NCBI GenBank assembly: GCA_033816765.1
Contig: CM066294.1
Span: 2,480,001-2,544,000, forward strand
From: Nothopassalora personata
Lineage: Eukaryota; Ascomycota; Dothideomycetes; Mycosphaerellales; Mycosphaerellaceae
Direction of reading: 5' to 3'
Length of the DNA: 64,000 nucleotides
Part shown: positions 9,800 through 22,165 of the stretch, one piece after another
Position numbering within the stretch: position 1 is the stretch's first letter
Layout: each line of letters opens with the position of its first letter
Notes under the pieces: generated by a model
Seen by the model: only the letters and a program-made list of their open reading frames with translations
Database searches by the model: none
What the model was told of the DNA's origin: nothing
Program-made: the position numbers and the translations under genes

Positions 9800-12700
9800 A
9801 ACTTAGTAGGCTGGCCGTTTTTTAGTCTTGTAGTATTCCTAGATTTTTTACTAATAGTTTCGTAGGTTTTGTTTTAGCTCCTAGGTATTTTCTAATTCGT
9901 CGTATCCTTTCTACTTAATAAGGTATCGCTAACCTTTCTTATCTAGGATTTTTTCGACTTTAAATTCGTTTTCTGCTTCCGGCTCGAAATGGAAGCTTTC
10001 CTAGTAGGGTGTTTTAGCGTCTACTAGTTCTAACTTAGAGATATAGAAGACTAGGTAGATTTTTGCGTCTAGTGGTAGTCGTAGGCGGTAGTTAACTGGT
10101 CCTATAACTTTGTCGATAAAAAATGGTCCGACCTTAACGTAATCTAGTTTCTTAGTCTATCTTCTTATTCTCAAGTTTTTTATAAGGAGATAGACCTTAT
10201 CCCCCTCTTTTAGTAGAGGTGCTATTTTTCTCGTGTCCTACCGTTATCGAGACAGTTTTTATTGTGCATCTTCGATCGCCTTGCGTGTTTCTTTATGTAC
10301 TTCCTTAAGAGTGTCCGTCGTCACGATCGCTCTTTCGGCTTGTAGGTGAGATCTAGGTGTTCTAAATAGGTTAGGATCTTTACTAAAGTTCGCATAAAAT
10401 GGTGTCGTTAAAGTTGTCTCTAATTTGTAGTTGTTTAGTGCAATCTACGCTATTGGTAGTAATGAGACCTAGTTGTCTTGTGCATAATTAATGTAGTGTC
10501 GTAGGTATTGTTCTAGCGTTTAATTTATCCTTTCGGTTTGTCCGTCTATTTCCGGATAATATGCTATTAATAGCTTATGTTTTATTCCGATTGTTCCTAT
10601 AAGCGTCTTCTAGTAATTTAATGTAAATAGCTTGTCTCTGTCCGTTATAAACGCTTAAGGGAATCCGTAGTATCGGATAAGTCTATCTAGTACGAGGTAT
10701 CCGAGCTGCTCTACATTGTACGTTTCCGATGTAGGAATAAAGTGTGCGTATTTCGTGAGCCTATTAACCATAACTAGTATTATGTCGTATGGTTGTTTCG
10801 TAACTTAATCTCTTAACGGTGGGAGTTTCGTAATAAAGTCTATTATAACTTCGTCCTATGGTTTTATCGGTAGTGTCCTAAACTATAGGTAACCGTATTT
10901 TGCATGTCTCGTAGCCTTGTTTCGTTAGCAGTGTACGCATTGTTTAATGTAGCGTAACACCTTAAGTCTCATCTATGGAAATAAGAAACTGCGTTATATT
11001 AGGTCCATTGTTTTTAAAGTTCCGGGGTGTCTATAAGTTAGTCCGTCGTAATATTGTCGTATACATTCTTCTTCTCGATCCTTTAGTACCTAGTATTTTC
11101 CTTACGATATAGGGAATTGTTCGTCCCTATCGCCTAATATCCGTACGATGTTATTAAATTCTCTTATGCTAGCACTAAGACTTCCGTCGAGGTTTATCTT
11201 CAATATTTTATGTTACACTGGTTCTTTTCCTTCTATATAGTTGCTTCTTCGGCTTAGCGCGTCGGCGCGGCCATTCTCTCGTCCTAGAGTATATTTAATT
11301 TCGAACTTATATTGTCCTAGCAGCTCCGACTAGCGGGCTTCCCTTCGGGTAAGTTCTTTTGTCGTCGTAAAGTACGTAAGATTCTTATAGTTAGAAAGAA
11401 TCGTTAACTTCGGTAGGCCCTCGACATATACTCTCTAATATTATATAGTAGCAATAATGGCTAGAAGCTCTTTATTATAGATGTCGTAGTTCTGTTCCGC
11501 TATAGTCATTTTCCGGGAGTAATAGGCTACTAGGTGTCTCTACCTATCGTGTGTCTATGTTAGATATGCGCCTATTGCTATATTAGACGCATCGGTCTCG
11601 ATGTAGACTTCCTTACTACTATCGAATAGTCAAAGCGTAGGGGCTAAAGCGCATTGTTCTTTAAGTTTCTTAAATACTTTAATCTATTCCTTTCCCTATT
11701 TCTAAGTAACGTCTTTTCTCGTAAGTATCGTTATTAGTACTGCTGTCTTTACGTAGTCCTTAATAAATTTCCGGTTGTAGTTTGCTAGTCTAAGGAATGA
11801 TTGTACGTCCTTAACTGTTTTCGGTTCTAGCTATTCTCTAATTAACTATGTCTTTATAGGGTCGATCGTTATCCCTGTAGTACTAATAATAAAGCCTAAG
11901 AATTTAACTTCTTTCTTATAGGATTTGTATTTCTCGGGTGCTGTCTTGAATCCTAAACGTGTAAGTCGTTCAAAGACGTCCTAGACTTGTCTTATGTGTT
12001 CCTATAGGGATCCTTTCGTGTAGACTAGTATATCGTCCATGTAGGCAATAACGTATACGTCGAGTAGGTCTCTAAGTGTTTCGTTAACAAGGTCCTAGCA
12101 GGATGCGGGTGCGTTAGTTAATCCTATTAGTATAACTAAGAATTCGTAGAGTCCGTATCTTATTCTAAAGGCGGTTTTCTATTCTTCTCCTTCTACTATT
12201 TGTATAGCGTAGAAGGCATCTCGTAGGTTAATCTTCGTATACTAGTCTAATCCGGTTAATCTATCTTATACTTCTTCGATGTTAGGTAGCGGGTATCGGT
12301 TCTTAATCGTAATCTCGTTTAACTTCCTATAGTCTTATACGAGTCGTAACTTCCCGTTTGCTTTTAGAACGAACATACATAGAGTTCCTACACTCGAGGT
12401 GGATCTTCTTATCTATCCTTTAGCTAGCTTCTCCTTTAGCTATTCTCGTAGGGTCTGTAGCTCTTTCTTAGACATTTAATATAGGGGTCCTTATAGAGGC
12501 TCTTTCCCTAGCTAAATGTTGATCTTATAATCCTATAGGCGGTGCTTAGGTAAGGCGGTTTTGCCTCTCTCCTCTTTAAAGAGTCGCGACTACTTGCGAT
12601 ACTCCTTAGGAATACTTAACTCTAAGATGTTAGTATTCTTCGATAGTGCGTTACTTCTATCACTTCTAGTAACTTCGTAACCCGGCGGCCCTACGCTAGT

Positions 12701-15250
12701 GTCTATCCCGGTCGAAGGTAGTTCTTCTATCCTTCTATTCGGCGTAAGCTATATCTCGTTTAGCTGTTTCCTTACCTTATCTACTAGTGAACGCTACTAC
12801 TGCGTAGGCTGAATGTCGATAACGCAATCGCATTCCCTAAATGTAAGTACTCCTCTTCTCTAGTCGATTACTAGATTGTGCTTTCTTGACTAAGGCATAC
12901 CTAATACTATGTTATAACTAGCTATATTAGTAACATCTAAGGTAATATTCTCGTAGTGCTGTTAGATAGCTAGTGGCAATAGTATCGTCTCCCATTCTAC
13001 GCTAGGTAACGATAATCCGTTTACCGCGATTAACTCGTAACCCTATTTCTTCTTTAGGGTAGCTAACCCGTTTCTTCTTATAAAAGACTCGGAGATAAAA
13101 TTCCCCGCTACTCCTAAGTCGATTATAACACTAGTCTTATGTCCGTTAACGATTGCTTATGTCTAGAAAACTGTGTTTAATGTCGATGTATAAGCCTAAG
13201 TGTTATATAACTTCCTTTAGTCGCTTATTCCTAGGGAGGTAATCCTTTTCCTAAATAGTATGTAGTTCGCTATACTTCGTGCCTAGACGCTTCGGCTAGA
13301 ACCTATAGCCCGTTGCCCTGTGTCTATACTTGTAGTCTATTACGTTCCTAGATCTTCTACGTTTCTAAGTAGAGAGCCCGTACATGCTATACTACTGTTC
13401 GTAGTTCGTTTAAGACGAAAGTTCCTACCGGTGTTAGGTATCCGGTTCCTGTTATTTAGCTTCCTATCGGTAGTCGTTCTATAACGGCGGTTACTAGATT
13501 CTCGGTTGTTTCCATAAGTAGGTATCCCTAGGCTATGCCTCGTAGGGTGTCGAGTGTCTTGTTAAACTTAATGGAGTGTAGCCTTCTTCGTCCGCCTATC
13601 TTAGGTAGGAATTCCTCGTGCCTTCTTTATAGGTAGATAATTATGTCGTACAGTTTCTTAGGTACATCTACCGTGAAGGTAAGTTGTTCGTTGTCGTCGT
13701 TAGTGTCGCTCTCTTCTCCTTCGGAGGAATCTTCTTCGCTTAATTCTTCCGGATCCTATTCTTCCTTAATAGTATTTAGCCCGGTGGTTTCTTAACTTTC
13801 TTCCTGTAGTTCTAGTAACCATAATCCGTTCCATCCTAGGTCCTGATTTTCTTTGTCGCTTCTATCTTCGTCGAAGTAGGATTCGTCGATGTCTACTTCT
13901 CGGAGCGTGGCGTTTTGCCTATACGTCGCTCCTAGGGTTCCTCGTAGTTGCTAAGGCTAATACCCTACGCCTAACTTCGCGGCGTAGTGAACTTAACACG
14001 AGTCTTAGTAACAGAATCGCTAATAAAGGCTTCTATAACCATTTCGAGACTCGGATTCGATCTCGTAGTCGACTCTTCGTGTTATTATGTTAAACTGTCG
14101 TAGTTGGTTCTTCGCATTAAATAGAATAACCACTATTTGCTACCTATAGTATCCTCCTCGTCCTTCTAAGGGGTCTAGGAGAGGCATCGTGCTTCTATTG
14201 CTAGCTCTCTCCCCTACTCTCCGAGTATAGTCGGTATCTCCTCGAGATCTAACGCTGCTCTCGGATTTACTAGTTCGGGGTTACATTATATTAAATTGCT
14301 CGCGGCGTACTATATTTTTACCGCGGCAATCCCGCGCTATGTAGCCTTTCTTACTATAGGCATAGTATATAAGTTTTCCTTTTCCTTTAAAGGGCTTTCT
14401 ATAGCCCCTACTCTTTTCGATCCTCCGTCCTCGTTAGGTAACGTCTAGTTTCATTAGCTGTAGTCTATAGTAGGGCTAGCTTTATCGTGAGAATTCTCCC
14501 TTCGTAACGTATCCTCCTAAGGGTCTACGGTCCGGAGCGTATCCTACTATTCCTCCTACTTTAGAGTCGTATTTCTTCTCCTAGTGTCGTTCCTAGAGCT
14601 AGTTATCGATGTTAATCGACGCCTTCATTAGCTCTTCGAGGTTAGTAATCCGTCCCCCGTGTCTTATTAACTCGTCCTTAACGGAGTCCTTAAGTCTACG
14701 TCGGAACATAGTCATTAACGCCGTCTAGTCCCATCTAGTAATTTGTCCGTATTCTTCGAATTTAGCGGCATACTCTAAAGTAGACGTCTTCTGTTTTAGG
14801 TGTTAAATGATTCGTATAGCCTATTAGACTTCGTTCGAGGTTCTAAAGATTGACTTTATCTTTTCTTTAAAAAGGGTATAGCTCCTAAACATTCCAGTAG
14901 GGTCTAATCGTCCTATACCTTCGAGGTATTCCTTAAGGTAAGGTTTAATCTAGTTCTACGCACTTCCGCGAAGGTACGTAATAGCGAAGATAGTTCTTTT
15001 ATCGGCATCGACTAGGTTAAACATGAGATACATATCTATCTAATTAATCTAGTCGTCGAACTTAGCTCTGTCTCCGTAGAAGAGGTCTAGCTTAGTAGCC
15101 TTAACGTCGTTCTTCCTTAGAGTAGGCTCGTTATCGTTATTAGACTCATTGTCCTTCGTAGTAGTCTATTGTAGTAGCGTACGGCGGATGCTTCCTACTT
15201 CGCTAGGGGCGGGTATTCCCCTACTAGCTACTTGGGTAGCGCTTATCCTA
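9800..15250 (-). pseudogene. Gypsy-2 gag-pol (RIPed)
   Basis: Minus-strand remnants: gag zinc knuckle at 14324-14372 (YYAYSKKGYIARDC, with Cys and His changed to Tyr); RT active site IAYMDDIL at 12026-12049; integrase zinc finger near 10920-11040 (RHPGTLK and YIKQCVHC); C-terminal chromodomain at about 9860-9985 (EFKVEKILDKKG, then KGYDELENT). In-frame stops are frequent. On the plus strand here TG is much more common than CA, so G-to-A changes on the coding strand dominate. Confidence 0.85.
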
Positions 15251-15263
15251 AGGGCGTTTAAAG

Positions 15264-15693
15264 TATTATTATCTCGTTCCAGGGCTAGTCTTAAAAGAGA
15301 TAAGTTAAGTTACGTGGCGGTATTCTTTAGAGAGGCTAAAGTAAGCTAAGCGAAGATAAATAATAGGAATAAGAGTTGTATTCTAATTAGTGAGATAGTA
15401 ACATAAGTTAAACGCGTTAGAACTATAAGGGTTTCTAACGTTCTTAAATACAAAGGAGGCTCGTATGCTATCCGGTGTTAGGCTTCCGTCTATCCACTCG
15501 ACCGGTCGCCTAGTCGTGTAGTCGTGTACGTCTATACGCTACTTCTACGGTCGTGTTCGACTATGCACTAAGCGCGCGGTCGTGCACGTAACCCGGACGT
15601 AGGGTCCCTTTCTCTTCCTAGCGATTAGTTCTTATCTTCTAATTCTTCCTCCCTATGCTACGTCCTGTACCGTCCTTCATCCGAACCGTAACA
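15264..15693 (-). repeat. Gypsy-2 5-prime LTR
   Basis: 430 bp; its first TG is now TA (TATTATTATCTCG against TGTTATTGTCTCG in the partner). Confidence 0.93.
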
Positions 15694-18600
15694 GGTAGGA
15701 AGGGTTACTATAAGACGGAGTACTAGAATAGACACCTATAGAAAGACCGCGACGCGTAAGCGGTTCGTAGGTTAGAACCTATCGAGGCTTTAACTAAGAA
15801 GGGCGAATAGGGAAAAGGTAGAGGACTAGGTAAGGGTCGCTCCTAAGTCCGAGTTTCTATATAGACCCCTTAAGGTAAGTCGATACAAGTGTAGCGCGTT
15901 ACTTACGAGGCGCTATCGAGACGCGTAAGGGCTTTCGCGAGGCTACGTTTCTTCTAGATAACGGTATAGATTTAAGCTTAGTGTCGTACGAGTATATACT
16001 CCGATACTAGATGTAGCCTATTAGTAGTATAAAGCTTCTAAATCTAGAGTCGTACGCGTAGGACTAGGGGCATTGCTACGGCGCCTATACGGTTCGCGTA
16101 CGACTAGCTAACGATGTAGGAGTAGAGCGCGTAAGCGACGCTATCTACTATATAGCGCCTATAGGTAGGCCGTTAGTTATTTTAGGTAGACCCTAGCGGT
16201 ATCGTAATCGGATAGTAAAGGCCGATAAGGATAACTAGTAGTACTACGGTATAGAGACGCCTACGATTTAGTAGCGTAACGTACGCGAGTTCCTTAAGGA
16301 TCTCGAGAGCTTAAAGTAGGTTTATACGATAAGTGTTCGGGCTATTACTATAGTAGTACCCGAAGGAGAGGGCCCCTCGTAGCCTAAAGAATTTATAGAC
16401 TTCCGAGATGTATACGTACCTAATAAGTAGGCGAAGCGTAAGATGCCTAACGGGGTTAAGCATACGATTAATCTCGTTAAAGGAAAGAAACCCCCTTTTA
16501 AGCCGCTATACTACTAGTCCTTAACTAAGCTAGAGGCCTTAAAGGAGTACCTTACGTAAGCAATAGAAAAGGGGTAGATTAGGCGATCCGTAAGCGAGGC
16601 GGGTACGCCTATCCTATTCGTGCTAAAGAAGAATAGCACTCTTAGGCTCTATATAGAGTATAGAGGCCTAAATAAGATTATAGTAAAGAACCGGTACCTA
16701 CTACCCCTAATTAGTAAGACCTTAGATAGGCTATAGGGCGCTAGGCTCTTTACTATAATCGACCTATAGGATGCCTACTACCGTATTCCTATTAAGCGAG
16801 GAGACGAGTAGAAGACTACGTTTCGTACGCAATACGGTTACTACGAGTACTTAGTTATGCCTTTTAGGTTAACTAACGCACTAGCTACCTTTTAGGGGTA
16901 CATGAATAAGGCCCTTACTAAGTTAGTAGATAACATCTACTTATTCTACCTAGATAACATCCTTATCTATAGCGTAACGCGTAAGGAGTACGTGCGAGCC
17001 GTACGCGCGGTACTAGAGAGGCTACGAAAGTTCGCCCTATTTACGAACCTAAAGAAGTGTAGCTTCTTCTAGGAGAATGCCGAGTTCCTAGGATTTATCG
17101 TAAGTGTCGTAGGCGTATCGATAGATAGGAGTAGGGTAGCCGCAATCGAGGAATAGCCTACGCCTATAAGTTTTTATAAGGTTTAATCCTTGCTAGGATT
17201 CTATAACTTCTATAGGCGCTTTATTAAAGGGTACTCGAGGATTACGAAGCTATTAATAGACCTACTAAAGGGATGTAAGAATAGTAAGAAGTAAGGGCCT
17301 CTTATATAGTCCGCTTATAAGGAGTAAGCGTTCTAACGGCTAAAAGCTAGGTTCCTCGGAGCACCTATCCTAAGGCACTTCGATCCTTCGTTACGTACGA
17401 GGGTTAAGACGGATGCCTTAGGTTTTACGATTATAGGAATTATCTCTTAGCTATTTAGGACTAAGTAGCATCTAATTGCCTTCTATTCTCGTAAGATAAT
17501 ACCTACCGAGTGCAATTATAAGACCTATAACTAAGAGCTACTACTAGTAGTAGAGGCATTTAAGCATTAGCGACCGTACCTCGAAGGCGCATCGTATACG
17601 GTTTAGGTACTAGTCGACTATACGAACCTATAGGGTTTTATAATAGTAAAGTAGCTAAACGGGAGGTAAGCTCGATAGGCGACGTTTCTATAATCTTTCG
17701 ACTTCGTAGTAGAGTATAGGTCGGGGAAGAGTAACCTAGCTGATACGCTATCGCGACGTAGTAACTACGTACGTATAGCGTAGTAGACGTCGAACTTACT
17801 TCCTACGCTATAAAGTAAGCTATCTTTCTAGAAGGAATCCCTATTAAGAGAGGACGAGCCTATAGTAAGGCGCGTAACCGCTACCTACGAGAAGATATAG
17901 GATAAGGCGACGATAATAGTAGTAGTAGCCTACGAGCCGTAGGGGACCCGATCGCTACTAGTAAGAGTATATGCTATAATAATACAGGGCGACCTAGGTA
18001 AACTACTTACACTACTAATAAAAATCGTATAGGGGGGAGACGATAGGTACGTCGTATACTTATCGTAGGCGCCTAGCGAAGGGGACGCTAAGGACTAGTA
18101 TATATAAGACGGGTTAGTCTATTACGGGAACGCGATTATAGTACCCGAAGACTATATAGTAAGAGCATAGCTACTCTATATACATTATAACGACCTACTA
18201 GTAGGGCACTTTAGTAAGGTAAAGACTAAAGAGCTACTACGACGTTATTACTAGTAGGAATTACTTAGTAAGGATGTAAGGGAGTATGTTAGAAACTATA
18301 GGGCTTATTAGACCTCGAAGGCGAGGCGCTATCGACCCTACGGCGAGCTATAGCTACTACCTAGGCTAGACGGTCTATAGTAGGAAATTACTATAGATTT
18401 TATTACGGACCTACCGCTAAGTAAGCGAGGAGAATGCGTGTATAATACGATCCTAGTAATCGTTAACCGCTACTCTAAAATAAACTTATATATTCCTCCG
18501 ACTAAGATATATATAGCGGCGGAGCTTACGAGGATCTTACGAGACGAAGTCGTGCGGCATTATAGTATACTAGCGGGTATAGTAAGTAACCGCGGGTTAG

Positions 18601-19440
18601 TGTTTACGAGTAAGTTCTAGAGTAACTTCTACTTCGAGGCGTAGGTAAAGCGTAAGCTATCTATAGCTTTCTACCCTTAGACTAACGGCTAGACTAAGAG
18701 GATAAACTAAACCTTAGAATAGTACCTTCGTTATTACTATAGCAAGAACTAGATAGAGTAGGCTAAGTAGCTAGCTGTTACTAAATTCGTATATAATAAT
18801 AGCGTCCACCCTACGCTACGTATAAGCCTATTCGAGATAGCGTATAGGTAGAGACCTAAGATTGCCCTAACACCTATAGGATCTCGAGGCGAGATCCGGG
18901 AAGGGGAGGTACTAGTAGCGGTAGACTTAGTTAACCGCATACGAGAGATACGCGCTACGCTTACGAAGCGTTAGGAAATCGTAGTAGCCGATTAGACTCG
19001 CTACTATAATAAGACTTATAAGGCTAAGAGCTATCGCGTAGGCGATATAGTCTTATTATCTACGAAGAACCTAAGGTTAGCATTACCGAAGAAGAAGATA
19101 GGTCCGAAGTTTATTAGACCGTACCGCATTGTTAACGCTATCGGTTCGTAGGCGTACCGCCTAGCACTACTAGCCGACTTAAGAATTTATAATGTATTCT
19201 ATATATCCCTCCTCGAGCCGTACGCGGGTAGCGAGAAGGATAGAGGCACTATAGCCCTCGCTAATAAGGACGGGGAATATAAAGTAGAGGCAGTACTAGG
19301 TAAGCGTAAGCATAAGGGTAAAGTGTAGTACCTAGTGCGATAGAAGGGCTAGCTAGAAGAGTACGATAGCTAGGAGCTAGTATAAGGACTCGTAAATACT
19401 ACGCGTATAGTAGCCGAATATAAGGCGTTAGCGAAGACGG
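15694..19440 (+). pseudogene. Gypsy-1 gag end and pol (RIPed)
   Basis: Continues gag after the Gypsy-2 insertion. Retropepsin-like FLDNGIDLSLVSYEY is near 15950 (DNG from DxG). RT has FYLDNILIYS at about 16944-16974 (YLDDIL with Asp to Asn). The integrase zinc finger is at 18180-18310 and the integrase core includes ITIDFITDLPLSKRG, VNRYSKINLYIPP and SIAFYP-TNG. A chromodomain-like end at about 19285-19385 reads EAVLGKRKHKGKV then EEYDS. Many TAG stops. The short open frame 18438-18620 is a surviving piece of integrase, not a gene. Confidence 0.85.
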
Positions 19441-19495
19441 TATAAGCCGGCGGAAGGATCCGCGAAGGCTACGCGTATAGTAGCCGAATATAAGG
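19399..19495 (+). repeat. 27-bp direct repeat in Gypsy-1 3-prime region
   Basis: The same 27 bases (beginning CTACGCGTATAGTAGCCGAA) occur at 19399-19425 and 19469-19495, 43 bp apart, just after pol. Confidence 0.85.
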
Positions 19496-21125
19496 TACCT
19501 ACGAAGGTAGTATAAGGCGCTAAAACAAGGGCATAGGTTATGCATTTAGGCCTTAACCCTCCGGTAGCTAGATATAAGGACTTCTACCCCGATAGTAAAC
19601 TTAGCTATAACTAGTATAGAAGACACTAACCTATAGTATCTTCTATCGGACTAAAAGGCTCGCTTACTTAGTCGAGTAAACACTCCCGATAGTAATAACA
19701 TTAGAGAGGGAGATAAGGAGAGAGAAGAGTAGAGAGAAGAGTATTTATTTTAAAAACAAACTTTTATAGGCGTACTACGGCGCTACGTAGATAGAAGATA
19801 GGCGCGTAGTAGGCGGCTAATATACGCGGAGCGCGCGATTACTCGTTATTATCCTCCTTATTATCCTCCTTATTATACTTGTCCCGTAGGGCTAGTAGTA
19901 AGAAGGCCCTATCGGCCGTAGTAGTATCGATGTTTCTAGCCTATAGGAACTATAACTACGGTTAGTATAGGACACGTATACGACACGTATGTTACTTATA
20001 GTACGGCCGAGCTCGAAGAGCCTATTAAGGGCCCTGTTCTACTCTTACTATAGAACTACGGACGTAGTAGCGGCGGCGGAGAAGGGGGTAGTAGTAGTAG
20101 AGGCGCCGGCAAAGCGTACGCGGGTGTCGCCTATACGCTTATTCTTATAGGTAGAGAACTACCTCTTAGCCTAGGAGGAGGTTAGCCGATTTATATAGGG
20201 AGCGATAGTACGCCGCATACGGCGAGCGTAGGGAGCGCTAGCGAGGCGTAGTACTTACCTCTAGGATCTACTCGCCTAGCTAGGCGTAGAGCTTGTACTA
20301 CTAGTCTAGAGCATCCTACTCTTATTTAGTAATAGGGTTACTAAGCCCCTAGATAAGCTTATCGCGGTAGGCGTGAGCGGCGCGTAGGCGAGCTACTAGC
20401 TACGCGATAGCGACGCTAGTGTTACTAACGTAGGGGTACCTAATGTCTCTATAGCACCTATACTTCTTAAGTAACTCGCCGGTAGTAACACTATTACACG
20501 TATCCTACTCGTCTACTATGCTATTAGTAAGCGCATCGTAAGCGAAGAGCGTAGCGAATACTTACTAGCTACGAAGTACGGGAGGTACCGTATATATATC
20601 TTAATATCTATACCTAGGCGCCTAGCTAGTAAGGACTTAGGGGTCTACGGCCCTAGTACGCTAAACTTACGCTTCGCTAGCGTATCTAGTGCGCCGAGCG
20701 CGCTAGATATCTATGCTCGTAGTACTAGTAATAGTATTAGTAGTGCTAATAGGCCCCCTATAAGGGCCTCCTAGCGAAGCTAGTCTTAGATAGCTTCCTC
20801 TAAAGCTATAGTAGTACTAGCGGGTCGCTAGGTAGTCGCTAGCGAGGAGCTAGTAGATTGCTAGTAGTACGGGTCTAGTACGCTACGAGAACGTAGTATA
20901 AGGGAAAAAGAAGGAAAAGGAGGGAGAGGGTACACTTCTTAAACCCTTGAGTTAGTTAATCCGGTAACTATAGCTTTATACCTACCTACACTATAATAAC
21001 GATACGTACGAGACCCGTAGGTGGGTCGTATAGTAACGGAATCTACGAGAAGTAGATAGATTACTTATATAGAAATCTCCTAAAGCCGCGAGCTAAGGGT
21101 AGCTCGGCCTAGAAGGGGAGGTAGT
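19441..21125 (-). pseudogene. Gypsy-1 3-prime region with possible antisense ORF
   Basis: Long non-gag-pol region before the right LTR. On the minus strand at about 20300-20620 one frame is protein-like between stops: DIYTVPPVLRS, VFATLFAYDALTNSIVDE, DTCNSVTTGELLKKYRC, RDIRYPYVSNTSVAIA. The intervening stops are TAG/TAA as expected from RIP. It could be a second antisense transposon gene or a captured gene. No domain recognised. Confidence 0.4.
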
Positions 21126-21323
21126 TATAAGGGTAGCCTATAGCTAACCCTTACATGTAATGCGGCTATACCCGGCTTAGCATACCGTACGTAACGCGTA
21201 TACATACACTAGGAGACGCGTATAGCGTCGATAGAAGAAAGTAAGCTTTAGTTTATCTACGATTAGAAGATCGTAGGCGTGCTATATATTACGATATCCC
21301 CTTATAGTCTTACGGCCCTTATA
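21126..21323 (+). repeat. Gypsy-1 3-prime LTR
   Basis: 198 bp, partner of 7284-7481. Confidence 0.88.
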
Positions 21324-21808
21324 GATACCGTGTTTTCTAGATTTTAACTAGATAGGTATCGACCGGCTCCGGGTACCCGAATAGCTTATTATTAATTATC
21401 CGATCGACTTCGTCTTCGTTAGCTTCCCTAGGTTCCTAAGGTGTAGAGGGCCTACGAGATAGGGTATCTAGGCTAGTGTGCCTAGTCCCCGTAACGTGCT
21501 TTACTTCGAACGTAAATAGCCTAATCTATACGACCTACCGGGCTATTACTGAGTTAGGCAGGTCCGAAGCCAGTCGGTTAAGCTACTATATAAGTGTCTT
21601 AGCATTAACCTTAAGGACAAAATTAACGCTAGTAATATATCTCTAGATCTTCTTAAGCCCCTTAAGGACCCTAAGGCATTCCCGCTTACTAGTATTATAT
21701 CTAGATTCTAACGCGTTCTAGATTCTACTCTTATACCGCACCGGGTAACGCCGTCGGGTGCTATCTATTAATTCTTAAGAAACGATATATCCCTATCTAG
21801 TACCGCTA

Positions 21809-22165
21809 TGTTACGGTTCGGTTCAGGAAGAACCCACAGCCACTCATTCTTCGGGAAGGACCGAAACTGAGCAGGTCGACTTCGCTTAGACTGATCAGCT
21901 CAGTGATCAGTTCGCTCAGTCTGCTCAGTGATCAGTCTGCTCAGTGATCAGTCTGCTCAGTCTGATCAGTTACGCCAAGACATGGCACTATATAGACGAC
22001 GCTTCTTTACGAGTAGATAGGAGCCTCGTGCTCAACTCAAATCAACACTCTTGTGTTAAGTTGCAACCTTGTAGTGAACTCTCGTTCACACTACTTTAGA
22101 GACATATCGAGGATCGACACTTCCTAGGCCACCCACGTGACGAGGGACAAGGCCCAACCGCAACA
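21809..22165 (-). mobile_element. Solo LTR, not RIPed
   Basis: 357 bp with inverted ends TGTTACGGTT and AACCGCAACA and a perfect 5-bp target duplication CGCTA at 21804-21808 and 22166-22170. CA and TG are at ordinary frequency, unlike the Gypsy-3 DNA around it. It contains a short-period array of GCTCAGTGATCAGTCT-type units at about 21890-21970. Its first 13 bases (TGTTACGGTTCGG) equal the start of the Gypsy-2 LTR read on the minus strand, suggesting a related family, so the minus orientation is inferred. Confidence 0.9.

Larger units (their letters stand above)
8541..15693 (-). mobile_element. Gypsy-2 chromovirus, nested in Gypsy-1
   Basis: Complete 7153-bp element in minus orientation with 430-bp LTRs at 8541-8970 and 15264-15693 (TGTTA..TAACA) and a perfect 5-bp target duplication GGTAG at 8536-8540 and 15694-15698. 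The polypurine tract AGGAAGGGGGATAG (minus strand) abuts the 3-prime LTR. Minus-strand order is gag, protease, RT, RNase H, integrase, chromodomain. Between pol and the 3-prime LTR are a tRNA-like module and a plus-strand (antisense) open frame. The LTRs differ at about 18 sites by eye, all but one transitions. Confidence 0.93.
7284..21323 (+). mobile_element. Gypsy-1 LTR retrotransposon (RIPed)
   Basis: 198-bp LTRs at 7284-7481 and 21126-21323 (originally TGTAAGGG..CCCTTACA, now TATAAGGG..CCTTATA). The purine tract GAAGGGGAGG lies just before the right LTR. Removing Gypsy-2 leaves an internal region of about 6.5 kb with gag, protease, RT, RNase H, integrase and chromodomain on the plus strand, then a long 3-prime region of about 1.7 kb. 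The 5 bp outside the two LTRs (CTTTA left, GATAC right) do not match, and the two flanks belong to different elements. Confidence 0.9.

Noticed and set aside
18438..18620. Open 60-codon plus-strand frame as a gene
   Set aside because: It is a stop-free piece of Gypsy-1 integrase (VNRYSKINLYIPP).
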